Shown here one piece after another: positions 1-7,715 of a DNA stretch of 35,002 nt. How positions within the stretch are numbered: position 1 is the first letter of the stretch; each line of letters starts with the position of its first letter. The translations under genes were made by a program, and so were the position numbers. Location of the stretch: NCBI GenBank assembly GCA_035646395.1, contig DASRPK010000010.1, positions 1-35,002 of the forward strand, written 5' to 3'. The DNA is from JABWBJ01 sp035646395. GTDB taxonomy: Bacteria; Gemmatimonadota; Gemmatimonadetes; Gemmatimonadales; Gemmatimonadaceae. The notes beneath the pieces were generated by a model. It searched no databases, was not told where the DNA came from, and was given only the letters and a program-made list of their open reading frames with translations.

Positions 1-24
1 GGTGAAGACCGGGATTGCGTAAGA

Positions 25-38
25 CTTCTTGCTTCTTG
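25..38. repeat. Heptamer tandem pair CTTCTTG x2 at a gene end
   Basis: Two exact copies of CTTCTTG (25-31, 32-38) abut the stop codon of the TauE/SafE gene at 39-41. By itself this is weak. It matches the period and placement of the larger arrays elsewhere in the window, and any facing arm would lie off the left edge. Confidence 0.4.
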
Positions 39-866
39 CTACTCATAGAACAACCACGCCGCGGCTACAAAACCGATAAGGATCACGAGAATTCTCACCG
101 ATTGCTGTGAGACTCGTTGCGCCAATCTCGACCCCGCATAACCGCCTACCGTCGCCCCGATCGCCATCGTGATCGCGACCGGCCAATACACCAGGCCGAG
201 TATCGCAAACGTCGCCGCGGCGGTCACGTTGATGCACAAGCCGCCCCAGTTCTTGAGGCCATTCATGCGGTGGACATTCGAGAAACCCATGAATCCGAGC
301 GCTGCCAGCATCAGGATGCCGATTCCCGCGCCGAAATAGCCGCCATAGACGGCAATGCCGAACTGGAACAGAAGGAGGCCTGCCGATGGAGGCCGCGTCG
401 CAGGATCATTCTCGGCACTCGTGACTCGTGACTCGTGACTCGGCCGTTCCTCCGGCCTGCGGCTTGTGGCCTCTGGCCTGATTCTTCGTCGCATGGCCGC
501 CATCAGAGGGCGCTGAATCACGAACAGAAGTGTCGCGCTGAGCACCAGCCAGGGAACGATCGCGTCGAAGCGCTCCCCCGGCGTCCGCAGTAGAAGCAGT
601 GCACCAACCACCCCGCCGACGAGGCTGGGCACCGCAAAGCGGATCGCCCAGGCCTGTGCACCTGCAAGCTCGTCCCGATAACCGAACATGCTGCCGACCG
701 CGCCGGGCCAGAGCGCGACGGTACTCGTCGCATTGGCGACAATCGCCGGCACACCCAGGCCGACCAGCGCTGGGAAGGTGACAAGCGTACCACCACCAGC
801 AATCGAATTGATGGCGCCACCAATGACTGCCGCGAGCACGACGAGCAGCAGTCGGAGGGCGTCCAT
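39..866 (-). CDS. TauE/SafE (TSUP) family membrane permease
   Basis: A 275-residue polytopic membrane protein of the TauE/SafE family, which moves sulfite, sulfonates or other small organic anions across the inner membrane; the substrate here cannot be read. The N-terminus shows the family signature (GGAINSIAGGGTLVTFPAL at about 16-34, then a conserved VANATSTVALWPG). A second hydrophobic half starts near residue 161. The two halves are joined by a charged loop (about 126-160) rich in R, E and P. Most of that loop is encoded by two 7-nt tandem arrays (417-442 and 454-480), so it looks like an in-frame repeat insertion. The ATG at 866 directly precedes the first hydrophobic segment. The stop TAG sits at the edge of another heptamer array (25-38). 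Divergent from gltA across 152 bp. Confidence 0.88.
   Translation of the reverse strand: MDALRLLLVVLAAVIGGAINSIAGGGTLVTFPALVGLGVPAIVANATSTVALWPGAVGSMFGYRDELAGAQAWAIRFAVPSLVGGVVGALLLLRTPGERFDAIVPWLVLSATLLFVIQRPLMAAMRRRIRPEATSRRPEERPSHESRVTSAENDPATRPPSAGLLLFQFGIAVYGGYFGAGIGILMLAALGFMGFSNVHRMNGLKNWGGLCINVTAAATFAILGLVYWPVAITMAIGATVGGYAGSRLAQRVSQQSVRILVILIGFVAAAWLFYE
417..480. repeat. Two heptamer arrays inside the TauE/SafE gene
   Basis: ACTCGTG is repeated three times plus five bases (417-442). Twelve bases later a degenerate GGCCTNY unit runs for nearly four copies (454-460, 461-467, 468-474, 475-480). Both are in the coding sequence for the charged central loop (residues about 129-150) and keep the frame. 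They are not complementary to each other. Confidence 0.75.
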
Positions 867-1018
867 GCGGATGGGTTCGGGTTCTGTGTTTCACCTGCGC
901 CGTGTGGGCGATCACACGACAGGATGGTCGGCGAGAATATGACCCCGTTCCTACTGTCCGCTAGCTTTCATTCTGTCGGATGGCATGACGCACACGCACC
1001 GCTCAACGCACCGCAACA

Positions 1019-2353
1019 ATGACTGCATCCACAGCTCCCGCAGCGACTGCCTCTGGAACGCTCGACATTCGCGATAGCCGCACTGGAAAGTCATACTCCG
1101 TGCCGATTATCGACGGAACCATCCGCGCGATGGACCTGCGCCAGGTTCGCGTCGATGAAGACGACTTCGGGATGATGAGTTACGACCCGGCCTTCATGAA
1201 CACCGCGTCATGCCGGAGTGCGATTACCTACATCGACGGCGACAAGGGCATCCTGCGCTATCGAGGGTACCCGATCGAGCAACTCGCCGAACAGGCGACC
1301 TTTCTCGAAGTCGCGTACCTGCTGCGTTTCGGTGAACTGCCCACGCAGGACCAATACGACAGCTGGGTTCACGACATCACGTTCCACACGTACGTGCACG
1401 AGAACATCAAGCGGTTCCTCGAAGGGTTCCGCTATGACGCGCACCCGATGTCGATGCTGGCCAGCTCCGTCGCCGCGCTGTCGGCGTTCTATCCCGAGGC
1501 AAAGGAGATCTACGACGAGCAGGGGCGATACGTCTCGATCATCCGGTTGCTCGCGAAGCTGCCTACACTCGCTGCCTTCTGCTACCGGCACTCGAAAGGG
1601 TTGCCGTTTGTCTATCCGGACAACGACCTCCCGTACAGCGCCAACTTCCTGTCGATGATCGCGCGAATGAGCGAGCCGAAATACGAAGCGCATCCGGCCT
1701 TCATGAGAGCGATCGAGGTGCTGTTCATCCTCCACGCCGATCACGAGCAGAACTGCTCGACGAGTGCGGTGCGCGCGGTTGGCTCGTCGCACGTCGATCC
1801 GTTCAGCGCGGTCGCTGCCGGCATCACGGCGCTCTACGGCCCGTTGCACGGCGGCGCCAATGAGCAGGTGCTGCGGATGATCGAAGAGATCGGCCACCCG
1901 AAAAACGTCCCGGCGTTCATCGACGAGGTGAAGGGCGGGAAGGGCCAGCGCTTGATGGGCTTCGGTCATCGCGTCTACAAGAGCTACGATCCGCGGGCAA
2001 AGATCGTGAAGCAGCTGGCGTACGATGTCTTCAAGGTCACCGGCATGGACAAGGACCTGGAGATCGCACTCGAGCTCGAGCGCATCGCCCTCGCCGACGA
2101 CTACTTCATCTCACGAAAGCTGTATCCGAACGTGGACTTCTATACCGGGCTGATTTACCGGGCGATGAAGTTCCCGACGGACTACTTCACGGTCCTGTTT
2201 GCGGTCGCGCGTACGGCGGGCTGGCTGGCACAGTGGGAGGAGATGTTGCTCGACAAGGAGCAGAAGATTGCGCGGCCGCGGCAGATCTACGTTGGGCCTG
2301 ACGAGCGGGCTTACGACCACCAGCTCAATCGGGCGCATCGCATCAAGAAATAG
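1019..2353 (+). CDS. gltA: Citrate synthase
   Basis: Condenses acetyl-CoA with oxaloacetate to citrate, the entry step of the TCA cycle, in the cytoplasm. The 444-residue length is normal for a bacterial type II enzyme. The three catalytic residues are in their usual contexts: His in PLHGGANE (about 279), His in GFGHRVYKSYDPRAK (about 318) and Asp in NVDFYTG (about 372). The sequence HEQNCSTSAVRAVGSS upstream is also typical. The ATG at 1019 has no clear Shine-Dalgarno sequence, but no other start precedes the conserved region. It is a single-gene unit: divergent from the TauE/SafE gene and convergent with mutY across a repeat-rich 52-bp spacer that begins right at the stop codon. Confidence 0.97.
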   Translation: MTASTAPAATASGTLDIRDSRTGKSYSVPIIDGTIRAMDLRQVRVDEDDFGMMSYDPAFMNTASCRSAITYIDGDKGILRYRGYPIEQLAEQATFLEVAYLLRFGELPTQDQYDSWVHDITFHTYVHENIKRFLEGFRYDAHPMSMLASSVAALSAFYPEAKEIYDEQGRYVSIIRLLAKLPTLAAFCYRHSKGLPFVYPDNDLPYSANFLSMIARMSEPKYEAHPAFMRAIEVLFILHADHEQNCSTSAVRAVGSSHVDPFSAVAAGITALYGPLHGGANEQVLRMIEEIGHPKNVPAFIDEVKGGKGQRLMGFGHRVYKSYDPRAKIVKQLAYDVFKVTGMDKDLEIALELERIALADDYFISRKLYPNVDFYTGLIYRAMKFPTDYFTVLFAVARTAGWLAQWEEMLLDKEQKIARPRQIYVGPDERAYDHQLNRAHRIKK

Positions 2354-2432
2354 GGCATGGGGGCCTGGGGGGCCTGGGGCATGGGGGAACCCGCAGTTCC
2401 ATGCCCTATGCCCCATGCCCCATGCCCTTGCC
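2353..2432. repeat. G-rich heptamer array with inverted arm between gltA and mutY
   Basis: The left arm (2353-2387) has G-rich GCATGGG and GCCTGGGG units at 7-9 nt spacing. The right arm has four exact-period heptamers beginning with ATG at 2401, 2408, 2415 and 2422 (ATGCCCT, ATGCCCC, ATGCCCC, ATGCCCT), which are the reverse complement of the left units. The arms can fold into an imperfect hairpin between two convergent genes. The gltA stop is at its left edge, and the mutY stop and last codons are inside the right arm. It may act as a two-way terminator, but there is no U-tract. Confidence 0.75.
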
Positions 2433-3086
2433 CGTTAGGCAGTACCGCATGACCGGACAGACGTCGCAGCGCATAACCCGCGCGGTGCAAACCAAAGCCC
2501 CGAGTTCCATCAGTGCCTGGTTGTGCGTCCATGTCGCCTTGCCCGTTCGGGGCAGGATCGCGGCGGCAATCGTCCACAGGACGCGCTGTCCCTTCCCGGT
2601 CTTGTGAGGAACGCGAGGCACGAACACCCGCCGGAGCACGCGAGCCACGTTGGTGTCGACCAGGGCCGCTCGCCGCTCGTATGCAAACGAAGCGACCGCG
2701 CCGGCCGTGTACGCGCCGATCCCGGGCAACTCACGCAATTGCCCCGGCTCGTCGGGCATGACGCCAGAGCCGTTAGGCGGTGCGACGGTGCGCGCGAGCC
2801 GGTGGAGGTTGCGCGCGCGGGCATAATATCCCAGTCCGCGCCACGCTTCGCGCACCTGGCTCGGACGGGCACGAGCGACGTCATCCAGCGTCGGAAAGCG
2901 CGTGAGGAAGCGGTCGTAATAGTCGAGGACCCGCGACACCTGCGTCTGCTGCAGCATCAGCTCTGACACCAGGATGCGATACGGATCGCGCGTCTCCCGC
3001 CATGGAAGGTCACGTCCTTCACGCGCATACCACGCGCGAAGACGGCGGGAAAACGCTTTCGCCACCGAGGGATCAGGACGCAGCAC
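2406..3086 (-). CDS. mutY: A/G-specific adenine glycosylase, short form
   Basis: Removes adenine mispaired with guanine or 8-oxoguanine in base-excision repair. The catalytic Glu is in SELMLQQTQV (E42), the helix-hairpin-helix in LPGIGAYTAGAVASFAYE, the catalytic Asp in VDTNVARVL, and the 4Fe-4S ligands are C200, C207, C210 and C216 (C-X6-C-X2-C-X5-C). At 226 residues it ends right after the cluster and lacks the C-terminal MutT-like domain that reads 8-oxoguanine in full-length MutY (about 350 residues). The last residues (GKGMGHGA) are translated from a heptamer repeat. The GTG start at 3086 lies 17 bp after the permease stop, so it is probably the last gene of that operon. An Nth-type enzyme is less likely because of the QQTQV motif. 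Confidence 0.9.
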   Translation of the reverse strand: MLRPDPSVAKAFSRRLRAWYAREGRDLPWRETRDPYRILVSELMLQQTQVSRVLDYYDRFLTRFPTLDDVARARPSQVREAWRGLGYYARARNLHRLARTVAPPNGSGVMPDEPGQLRELPGIGAYTAGAVASFAYERRAALVDTNVARVLRRVFVPRVPHKTGKGQRVLWTIAAAILPRTGKATWTHNQALMELGALVCTARVMRCDVCPVMRYCLTGKGMGHGA

Positions 3087-3103
3087 CTTCCCTCGCGATG
3101 CGC

Positions 3104-3748
3104 TCAGCGCGGAGTCCAGGCTGGTGCGTCGGAAAACAATCCGTCGGCACTGTCGGTGAGCTCATTCGCCAGCAGGAGCCCCAGGACGACGCTGGCAACG
3201 CCTGACGCCAGCGTAAGCCAGCGACGGGCGTTACGAACCCGTCGAACCGCGAGGGACGCCGGCACGGCAATGATCGCGGTGACGATGACCATCCCGATGA
3301 CCGTTCCCAGTCCGAACAACAGCAGGTACGCGAACGCCCACCACGAATCGCGCACTGTGGCGAGGACGAGCAGGACGACTGCTGCAGAACCGGCCATTCC
3401 GTGAACCATTCCAACCAGGAAAGGTCGCGCCGCCGATGGTTCACGGTTTTCATTCCGCCGCGCCGTGGCCACGTTCTGCAGGCCAAGCAGGATCAGCATG
3501 ATCGCGACGGCGAACTCCATCGCGAGTCCCACGCGCGCCGATATCGCAACGCGGAGGACGATGATGCCGCCACCAACCAGCAGAATGGTGAGCGTGTGGC
3601 CGATTCCCCAGAGCGCACCAACGCTCGCCGCGCGCCGGAATGACGAAGAGCGCGTGGCGATGGTTCCGACGGCGACGACGTGATCCGGATCGACGGCGTG
3701 ACGCACGCCGAGGAGGAAGCCGAGGAGCGCGATTGAGAGGCTGGACAC
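3104..3748 (-). CDS. NiCoT/NicO-like metal permease
   Basis: A polytopic membrane protein with the nickel/cobalt transporter signature RHAVDPDHVVAVGTIATR near its N-terminus (the family pattern is R-H-A-x-D-x-D-H). About six hydrophobic segments follow, including ALWGIGHTLTILLVGGGIIVL and FLVGMVHGMAGSAAVVLLVL. It probably imports or exports Ni2+, Co2+ or a related cation; no urease, hydrogenase or cobalamin-synthesis genes lie next to it to say which. The reading frame is open to a GTG at 3829, but those first 27 residues would be translated from a heptamer array. I prefer the GTG at 3748, just before the first hydrophobic segment. Neither start has a clear Shine-Dalgarno. It lies between moeZ and mutY on the same strand. 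Confidence 0.8.
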   Translation of the reverse strand: MSSLSIALLGFLLGVRHAVDPDHVVAVGTIATRSSSFRRAASVGALWGIGHTLTILLVGGGIIVLRVAISARVGLAMEFAVAIMLILLGLQNVATARRNENREPSAARPFLVGMVHGMAGSAAVVLLVLATVRDSWWAFAYLLLFGLGTVIGMVIVTAIIAVPASLAVRRVRNARRWLTLASGVASVVLGLLLANELTDSADGLFSDAPAWTPR

Positions 3749-3760
3749 GATACCAATATA

Positions 3761-3850
3761 GGCCAGAAGCTCAGAGGCCAGAGGCAACAGGTCACAGGTG
3801 CTGAGTCCTCGAACTCCCTCTGGCCTCACTGGCCTCTGGCCTCTGGCCTG
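3761..3850. repeat. GGCCAGA heptamer array with inverted arm
   Basis: The left arm has GGCCAGA (3761-3767, 3776-3782), then GGCAACA (3783-3789) and GGTCACA (3790-3796). The right arm has TCTGGCC (3819-3825, 3835-3841, 3842-3848), the exact reverse complement of GGCCAGA. It lies between moeZ and the metal permease and ends 5 nt from the moeZ stop. Confidence 0.75.
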
Positions 3851-3854
3851 CCAT

Positions 3855-5033
3855 TCAGTACCGCGGCACTTTGGGATCTACGTCATGACTCCACCGCTCA
3901 ATCCCGCCCGCAAGATTGAGTACGCGCGTGAAACCAGCAGCCCGGAGCCGCTTCACGGCTTGTGCGCTCCGACCGCCGGCCTTGCAATGCACGATGATCT
4001 CACGATCCCGTGAGAGTTCGTCCAGGCGATGCTCGAGCGCCGCGAGCGGAATCAGTCGTGCCCCCTCGATGCGCGCGATCGCGAACTCATAGGGTTCGCG
4101 AACGTCAACGATGTCGAGTGATTCCCCGGACGCGAGGCGCGCGGAAAGTGCCGCCGGTTCAATCTCCGGCACCGCCGCGAATATCGCGTCGAGTTCAACC
4201 TCCGCCGGCGCAGCACACAGCTGCACGGCATCCGTCAGGTCCGTGATCGTGCGCGTGCCGCAGGCCGGACATGACGGATCGCGCTGGACGCGAACCGTGC
4301 GGAGTCGCCAGTGCAGGGCATCAACCAGCAGCAGGCGCCCGATCAGTGTTGTTCCCGCGCCGGTGATCAGCTTGATCGCTTCGGTGGCTTGAATCGTCCC
4401 CACCAGGCCAGGCAGAACGCCAAGCACTCCACCTTCCGCGCAGGCCGGCACCAGTCCGGCTGGTGGCGGTTCACGGTACAGGCACCGATAACATGGGCCG
4501 TCCGCCGTGGCAAAAACCGAGGCCTGGCCGTCGAACCGGAAGATGCTCCCGTAGACGTTAGGCACGTTCCGCAGGACACAGAGATCGTTCACCAGGTAGC
4601 GCGTGGCGAAGTTGTCGGTTCCGTCCACGATGACATCGAAGCCCTCGGCGATTTCGCGCGCATTGTCCGCGCTGAGCCGCACCGGAAATCCTTCCACGTG
4701 CACATGAGGATTGATGTCGTGGAGCCGGTCACGCGCCGAGTCGAGCTTGCTGCGGCCGATGTCGGCCGTGCCGTGCAGGATTTGCCGCTGCAGGTTCGAG
4801 GCATCCACGGCGTCGAAGTCGACCAGCCCGAGCGTGCCCACGCCGGCAGCGGCCAGGTACAACGCGGCGGGCGAGCCGAGCCCGCCGGCGCCAACGAGCA
4901 GCACGCGCGCCTGGCGCAGCCTGCGCTGCCCCTCGATGCCGATCTCGGAAAGAATCAGGTGGCGGCTGTACCGCAGGTACTCGTCAGGCGCGAGGTCACC
5001 GGTCGCGCGTTCGGGAAGCGTCGCGGCAGTCAT
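3855..5033 (-). CDS. moeZ: MoeZ-type adenylyltransferase/sulfurtransferase (ThiF-MoeB domain plus rhodanese)
   Basis: A 392-residue fusion that adenylates the C-terminal Gly of a ubiquitin-like sulfur carrier and then transfers sulfur to form the thiocarboxylate. The ThiF/MoeB domain has the nucleotide site VLLVGAGGLGSPAALYLAAAG (from about residue 44), the Asp of LVDFDAVDASNLQRQ, and two CxxC pairs (CYRC, CPAC) for structural zinc. The rhodanese domain occupies about 285-392, with the active Cys in IIVHCKAGGRS (about C350). The start at 5033 is chosen because an AGGAGG lies 5 nt upstream; it is one base after the sulfur-carrier stop. The combination of carrier and activating enzyme resembles MOCS3/Uba4 and mycobacterial MoeZ-CysO. 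Confidence 0.93.
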   Translation of the reverse strand: MTAATLPERATGDLAPDEYLRYSRHLILSEIGIEGQRRLRQARVLLVGAGGLGSPAALYLAAAGVGTLGLVDFDAVDASNLQRQILHGTADIGRSKLDSARDRLHDINPHVHVEGFPVRLSADNAREIAEGFDVIVDGTDNFATRYLVNDLCVLRNVPNVYGSIFRFDGQASVFATADGPCYRCLYREPPPAGLVPACAEGGVLGVLPGLVGTIQATEAIKLITGAGTTLIGRLLLVDALHWRLRTVRVQRDPSCPACGTRTITDLTDAVQLCAAPAEVELDAIFAAVPEIEPAALSARLASGESLDIVDVREPYEFAIARIEGARLIPLAALEHRLDELSRDREIIVHCKAGGRSAQAVKRLRAAGFTRVLNLAGGIERWSHDVDPKVPRY

Positions 5034-5034
5034 C

Positions 5035-5307
5035 TCAGCCTCCTGCCACGGCCGGCACAACCGACAGTTCGTCAGTGGCCTGAACGGCGGCCCCAAAGCC
5101 GCCGATGAACCTGATGTCCTCGTCATTCAGGTAGATGGTCACGAACGGATACGGTTCGCCGTGTTCGTCGCGAAGACGTGGTGAAAGGCCGGGGAAGCGG
5201 CGGACGACGTCGTCGAGTGCCTCCGCGACTGTCGTGCCTGTGGCGGGGATGGTGTGTACACCCCCCGTCAACGAAGTGAGTACAGAAGGAAGGCTGAGGA
5301 CTGGCAT
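5035..5307 (-). CDS. cysO: CysO/MoaD-like ubiquitin-fold sulfur carrier protein
   Basis: A 90-residue beta-grasp protein ending in the Gly-Gly tail (VVPAVAGG) that is adenylated and thiocarboxylated by an E1-like enzyme; that enzyme is encoded one base downstream. From memory, the features NDEDIRFIGG and PAVAGG are closer to mycobacterial CysO, which donates sulfur for cysteine synthesis, than to molybdopterin MoaD. The ATG at 5307 begins MPVLSLPSV and fits the family length; the frame is open further upstream, but only through a heptamer repeat. It lies between thrC and moeZ, so it probably serves amino-acid sulfur chemistry. No Mec-type protease or CysM is in the window, and no other molybdopterin genes. 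Confidence 0.87.
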   Translation of the reverse strand: MPVLSLPSVLTSLTGGVHTIPATGTTVAEALDDVVRRFPGLSPRLRDEHGEPYPFVTIYLNDEDIRFIGGFGAAVQATDELSVVPAVAGG

Positions 5308-5315
5308 GGTTGGTG

Positions 5316-5336
5316 GACGTGGGACGTGAGACGTGA
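5316..5336. repeat. GACGTGR heptamer x3 in the cysO leader
   Basis: GACGTGG (5316-5322) and two GACGTGA (5323-5329, 5330-5336) fill most of the gap between the thrC stop and the cysO start. No inverted arm is visible. The array comes within 9 nt of the ATG, so it replaces the normal Shine-Dalgarno position. Confidence 0.7.
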
Positions 5337-5347
5337 GAGAAACCTGA

Positions 5348-6601
5348 TCAGGACTGGATGAGCGCTGAAACTTCTGAAAGGCGTGGCGCAATGGGTTCGG
5401 GAATCTCGATCGATCCTGAAATTGCGTCGGTGGTCTTCAGGCCGTTTCCCGTTATGCAGAGTACGACTTCGTCATCGGGCGACAGGCGGCCATCACGAGC
5501 GAGTTTCTTCGCGACCGCGACGGTCACTCCCGCTGCGGTCTCGCCGAATATGCCCGTGGTTTCCGCGAGCAGGCGGATTCCTTCGACCACGTCAACGTCG
5601 CTGACGCTTGCGGCCCAGCCGCCGGAGGATCGAATCAATCGCGCCGCGGACCGACCATCAGCCGGATTTCCAATCGCCAGTGACTTGGCAATCGTGTTCG
5701 GTTTCTCGGGCACAAGCGTGTCATCGCCACGCTCCACGAGCCTGACGATTGGTGCGCAGCCGTCGGCCTGCGCCCCGTACAATCGCGGTGCGACGCCACG
5801 AACGAGCCGGGCATCGAGGAACTCGCCGAAACCCTTCGCCAGTTTCGTGACCAGCGATCCTCCGGCCATCGGCGCCACGACGGCATCGGGCAGGCGCCAG
5901 CCGAGTTGTTCGGCGATCTCAAAGGCGGCGGTCTTGGAGCCTTCGCCGTAATACGCGCGCAGGTTCACGTTGACCATGCCCCACCCGAAACGATCGGCGA
6001 CCTGGGCACAGAGGCGATTGACGTCGTCGTACGTGCCGCGGACGCGCACGAGCTTCGGACCGAAGACGGCGGATGCCGCAACCTTCGCGGGTTCGAGATC
6101 ATGCGGGATGAAGATCCACGCCTCGAGTCCTTCGCGCGCCGCGGCGGCGGCGACGGCGTTGGCGAGATTCCCCGTCGACGCGCACCCGACGACCGTCAGC
6201 CCGAATGCGTGCGCCGCATTGAGCGCCGTCGCCACCACGCGATCCTTGAACGACAGCGACGGGAACGACCCGGCATCGTGCTTCACCAGGCAACGCGAGA
6301 TGCCTAACGACTCGGCGAGGCGCGGCGCATCGATGAGGGGCGTCCAGCCGGCATTGAGGCAGCGAACCGGGCGGCCCGTAAACGGCAGCCATTCGCGATA
6401 GCGCCAGAGCGATCGCGGGCGAGCGGCAATTTCGTGGCGATCCGGAAGCTGCCGGTGCGAGTCGTACACAGGCTCGAGCGGACCGAGGCACTCCGGGCAG
6501 ACGGGCGACGGACCTGCATCGTGCGGACGTCCACACGATGCGCATTGCAGGGGAACCGCCGTGAGCGTGTGCGCCGCGCGGTGGAGGGCCGTGACCGTCA
6601 T
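5348..6601 (-). CDS. thrC: Threonine synthase
   Basis: A PLP enzyme that converts O-phosphohomoserine to threonine and phosphate. An N-terminal zinc ribbon (C20, C23, C35, C38) is followed by a fold-type II PLP domain with the cofactor Lys in SLSFKDRVV (K119), a phosphate-binding GCASTGNLANAVAA and a C-terminal CITGNGLKT. The 417-residue length is normal for the zinc-ribbon subclass. The ATG at 6601 overlaps the hom stop by 4 bp (ATGA), so the two are translationally coupled and catalyse nearby steps of one pathway. The sulfur carrier follows after 40 bp. Related fold-type II enzymes use thiocarboxylated carriers as sulfide donors, so a second role cannot be excluded. Confidence 0.93.
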   Translation of the reverse strand: MTVTALHRAAHTLTAVPLQCASCGRPHDAGPSPVCPECLGPLEPVYDSHRQLPDRHEIAARPRSLWRYREWLPFTGRPVRCLNAGWTPLIDAPRLAESLGISRCLVKHDAGSFPSLSFKDRVVATALNAAHAFGLTVVGCASTGNLANAVAAAAAREGLEAWIFIPHDLEPAKVAASAVFGPKLVRVRGTYDDVNRLCAQVADRFGWGMVNVNLRAYYGEGSKTAAFEIAEQLGWRLPDAVVAPMAGGSLVTKLAKGFGEFLDARLVRGVAPRLYGAQADGCAPIVRLVERGDDTLVPEKPNTIAKSLAIGNPADGRSAARLIRSSGGWAASVSDVDVVEGIRLLAETTGIFGETAAGVTVAVAKKLARDGRLSPDDEVVLCITGNGLKTTDAISGSIEIPEPIAPRLSEVSALIQS

Positions 6602-7566
6602 GCGGCTACCCTCGCCCGGAGGCGCCGCAGCGCCTGACGAGCCGCGGACAGTGTGTCGCCCACCAATGCGGACGCGGTGGCGGCGCCGCCTGCACCAGCT
6701 CCGCTCCAGGTCAGTGCTCCGGCCAGCGACGCCCTGACCTCCACCACGTTCACGACTCCCTGTGCGGACGCGAGCGGATCAGCCGCGAGCAGGCGTTCCG
6801 GTCCCACATGCGCGCGAATCCGATCGCCATCGCGGAACGCAGTGGCCACCAGGCGCCATCCGCCTTCCCGCGCCACAGGAATCACAGCTTCGATTCCGGT
6901 CACTGAGACCTGGTCGGCGAGGACCGGTGTCCGCCACGCCACGGTGCAGAGAATCGCAATTTTCGCAGCCGCATCGCTGCCATTCAGGTCGGCGGCCGGA
7001 TCGGCTTCGGCGTACCCGAGTTTGCGCGCATCAGCCAACGCCGCGTCGAGCGTGGCGCCGGCTTCGAGCCGGGTGAGGAGGAACGTACTCGTGCCGTTCA
7101 GCACGCCGCGGATCGAATGCACTTCCTCGCCGGCGAGCGACTCGCGCAGCGCCCGTACGACGGGGACGCCGGCGGCGACGGCGCCTTCACACCACAACCG
7201 CTGGTCGCGCCTGACGAGTCGTTCGAGCAGGGCCGGCGTGCGCGCGACCGCCTGCTTGCTGGCGGTGACGACGGCTGCGCCACGACCGAGCGCCGTGCGA
7301 AGCCATTCCGACGCCTGGGCAGCGCCGCTGGCCTCGATCAGCACGTCGATGTCGGGATCGCCGGCGATGCCGGCGGCGTCGTCGGTGACGGTGAATCGCG
7401 GTACCGGACGCGGCCGGTGCGTGTCGCGCACCGCGATGCGAGCGAGATGCAACCGCGCGCCGAGTCTTCGCGCGAGCAGAGGTTCTCTCGCGATGAGTTG
7501 CTCGGCGAACGCCGAGCCGACAGTGCCGCAGCCGATGAGGCCCAGGCGGATGACGGGTGGAGCCAT
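6598..7566 (-). CDS. hom: Homoserine dehydrogenase, without ACT domain
   Basis: Reduces aspartate semialdehyde to homoserine with NAD(P)H, the branch point to threonine and methionine. The nucleotide site is LGLIGCGTVGSAFAEQL near the N-terminus. The family signature GYAEADPAADLNGSDAAAK carries the catalytic residues. At 322 residues it stops after the catalytic domain and lacks the C-terminal ACT domain for threonine feedback seen in longer versions. The ATG at 7566 has a GGGGGAG upstream; the frame extends to 7644, but only through a terminator-like hairpin. It is first in a run with thrC, cysO and moeZ. With no ACT domain, leader control (hairpin at 7611-7641) would be one way to regulate it. 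Confidence 0.93.
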   Translation of the reverse strand: MAPPVIRLGLIGCGTVGSAFAEQLIAREPLLARRLGARLHLARIAVRDTHRPRPVPRFTVTDDAAGIAGDPDIDVLIEASGAAQASEWLRTALGRGAAVVTASKQAVARTPALLERLVRRDQRLWCEGAVAAGVPVVRALRESLAGEEVHSIRGVLNGTSTFLLTRLEAGATLDAALADARKLGYAEADPAADLNGSDAAAKIAILCTVAWRTPVLADQVSVTGIEAVIPVAREGGWRLVATAFRDGDRIRAHVGPERLLAADPLASAQGVVNVVEVRASLAGALTWSGAGAGGAATASALVGDTLSAARQALRRLRARVAA

Positions 7567-7610
7567 GCCTTGTTCTCCCCCACGCATCCACCGGCTTCGC
7601 ATCCGGGGAC

Positions 7611-7641
7611 AAAAAAATCCCGGATGGCGAAAGCCCCGGGA
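7611..7641 (-). terminator. Intrinsic terminator, possible attenuator in the hom leader
   Basis: Read on the minus strand, TCCCGG and GGC pair with GCC and CCGGGA (a two-base bulge on one side, TTTC loop), followed by seven U. It lies 45 nt before the hom ATG. If the candidate promoter at 7716-7745 is real, the hairpin is in the leader and may attenuate; otherwise it ends the upstream VWA transcript. A 7-bp inverted repeat (7642-7648 with 7693-7699) lies beside it. I see no leader peptide rich in Thr or Ile. Confidence 0.6.
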
Positions 7642-7715
7642 CACGTGGCTTTTTAGCGTTTGTTTAGCGTGGCCGCAATACGCCGCAAATGACCACGTGA
7701 ATCGATTGTGAGCCT

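Noticed and set aside
867..1018. Promoters in the gltA divergent gap
   Set aside because: Several AT-rich hexamers exist, but none has a convincing partner at 16-18 nt.
1208..1969. 253-residue minus-strand open frame inside gltA
   Set aside because: Antisense shadow of citrate synthase, low complexity in R, E and V.
3104..3748. Urease or hydrogenase locus around the nickel-type permease
   Set aside because: No structural or accessory genes of either enzyme are in the window.
7646..7710. Threonine-operon leader peptide before hom
   Set aside because: Short frames exist in the leader, but none is enriched in Thr or Ile codons.
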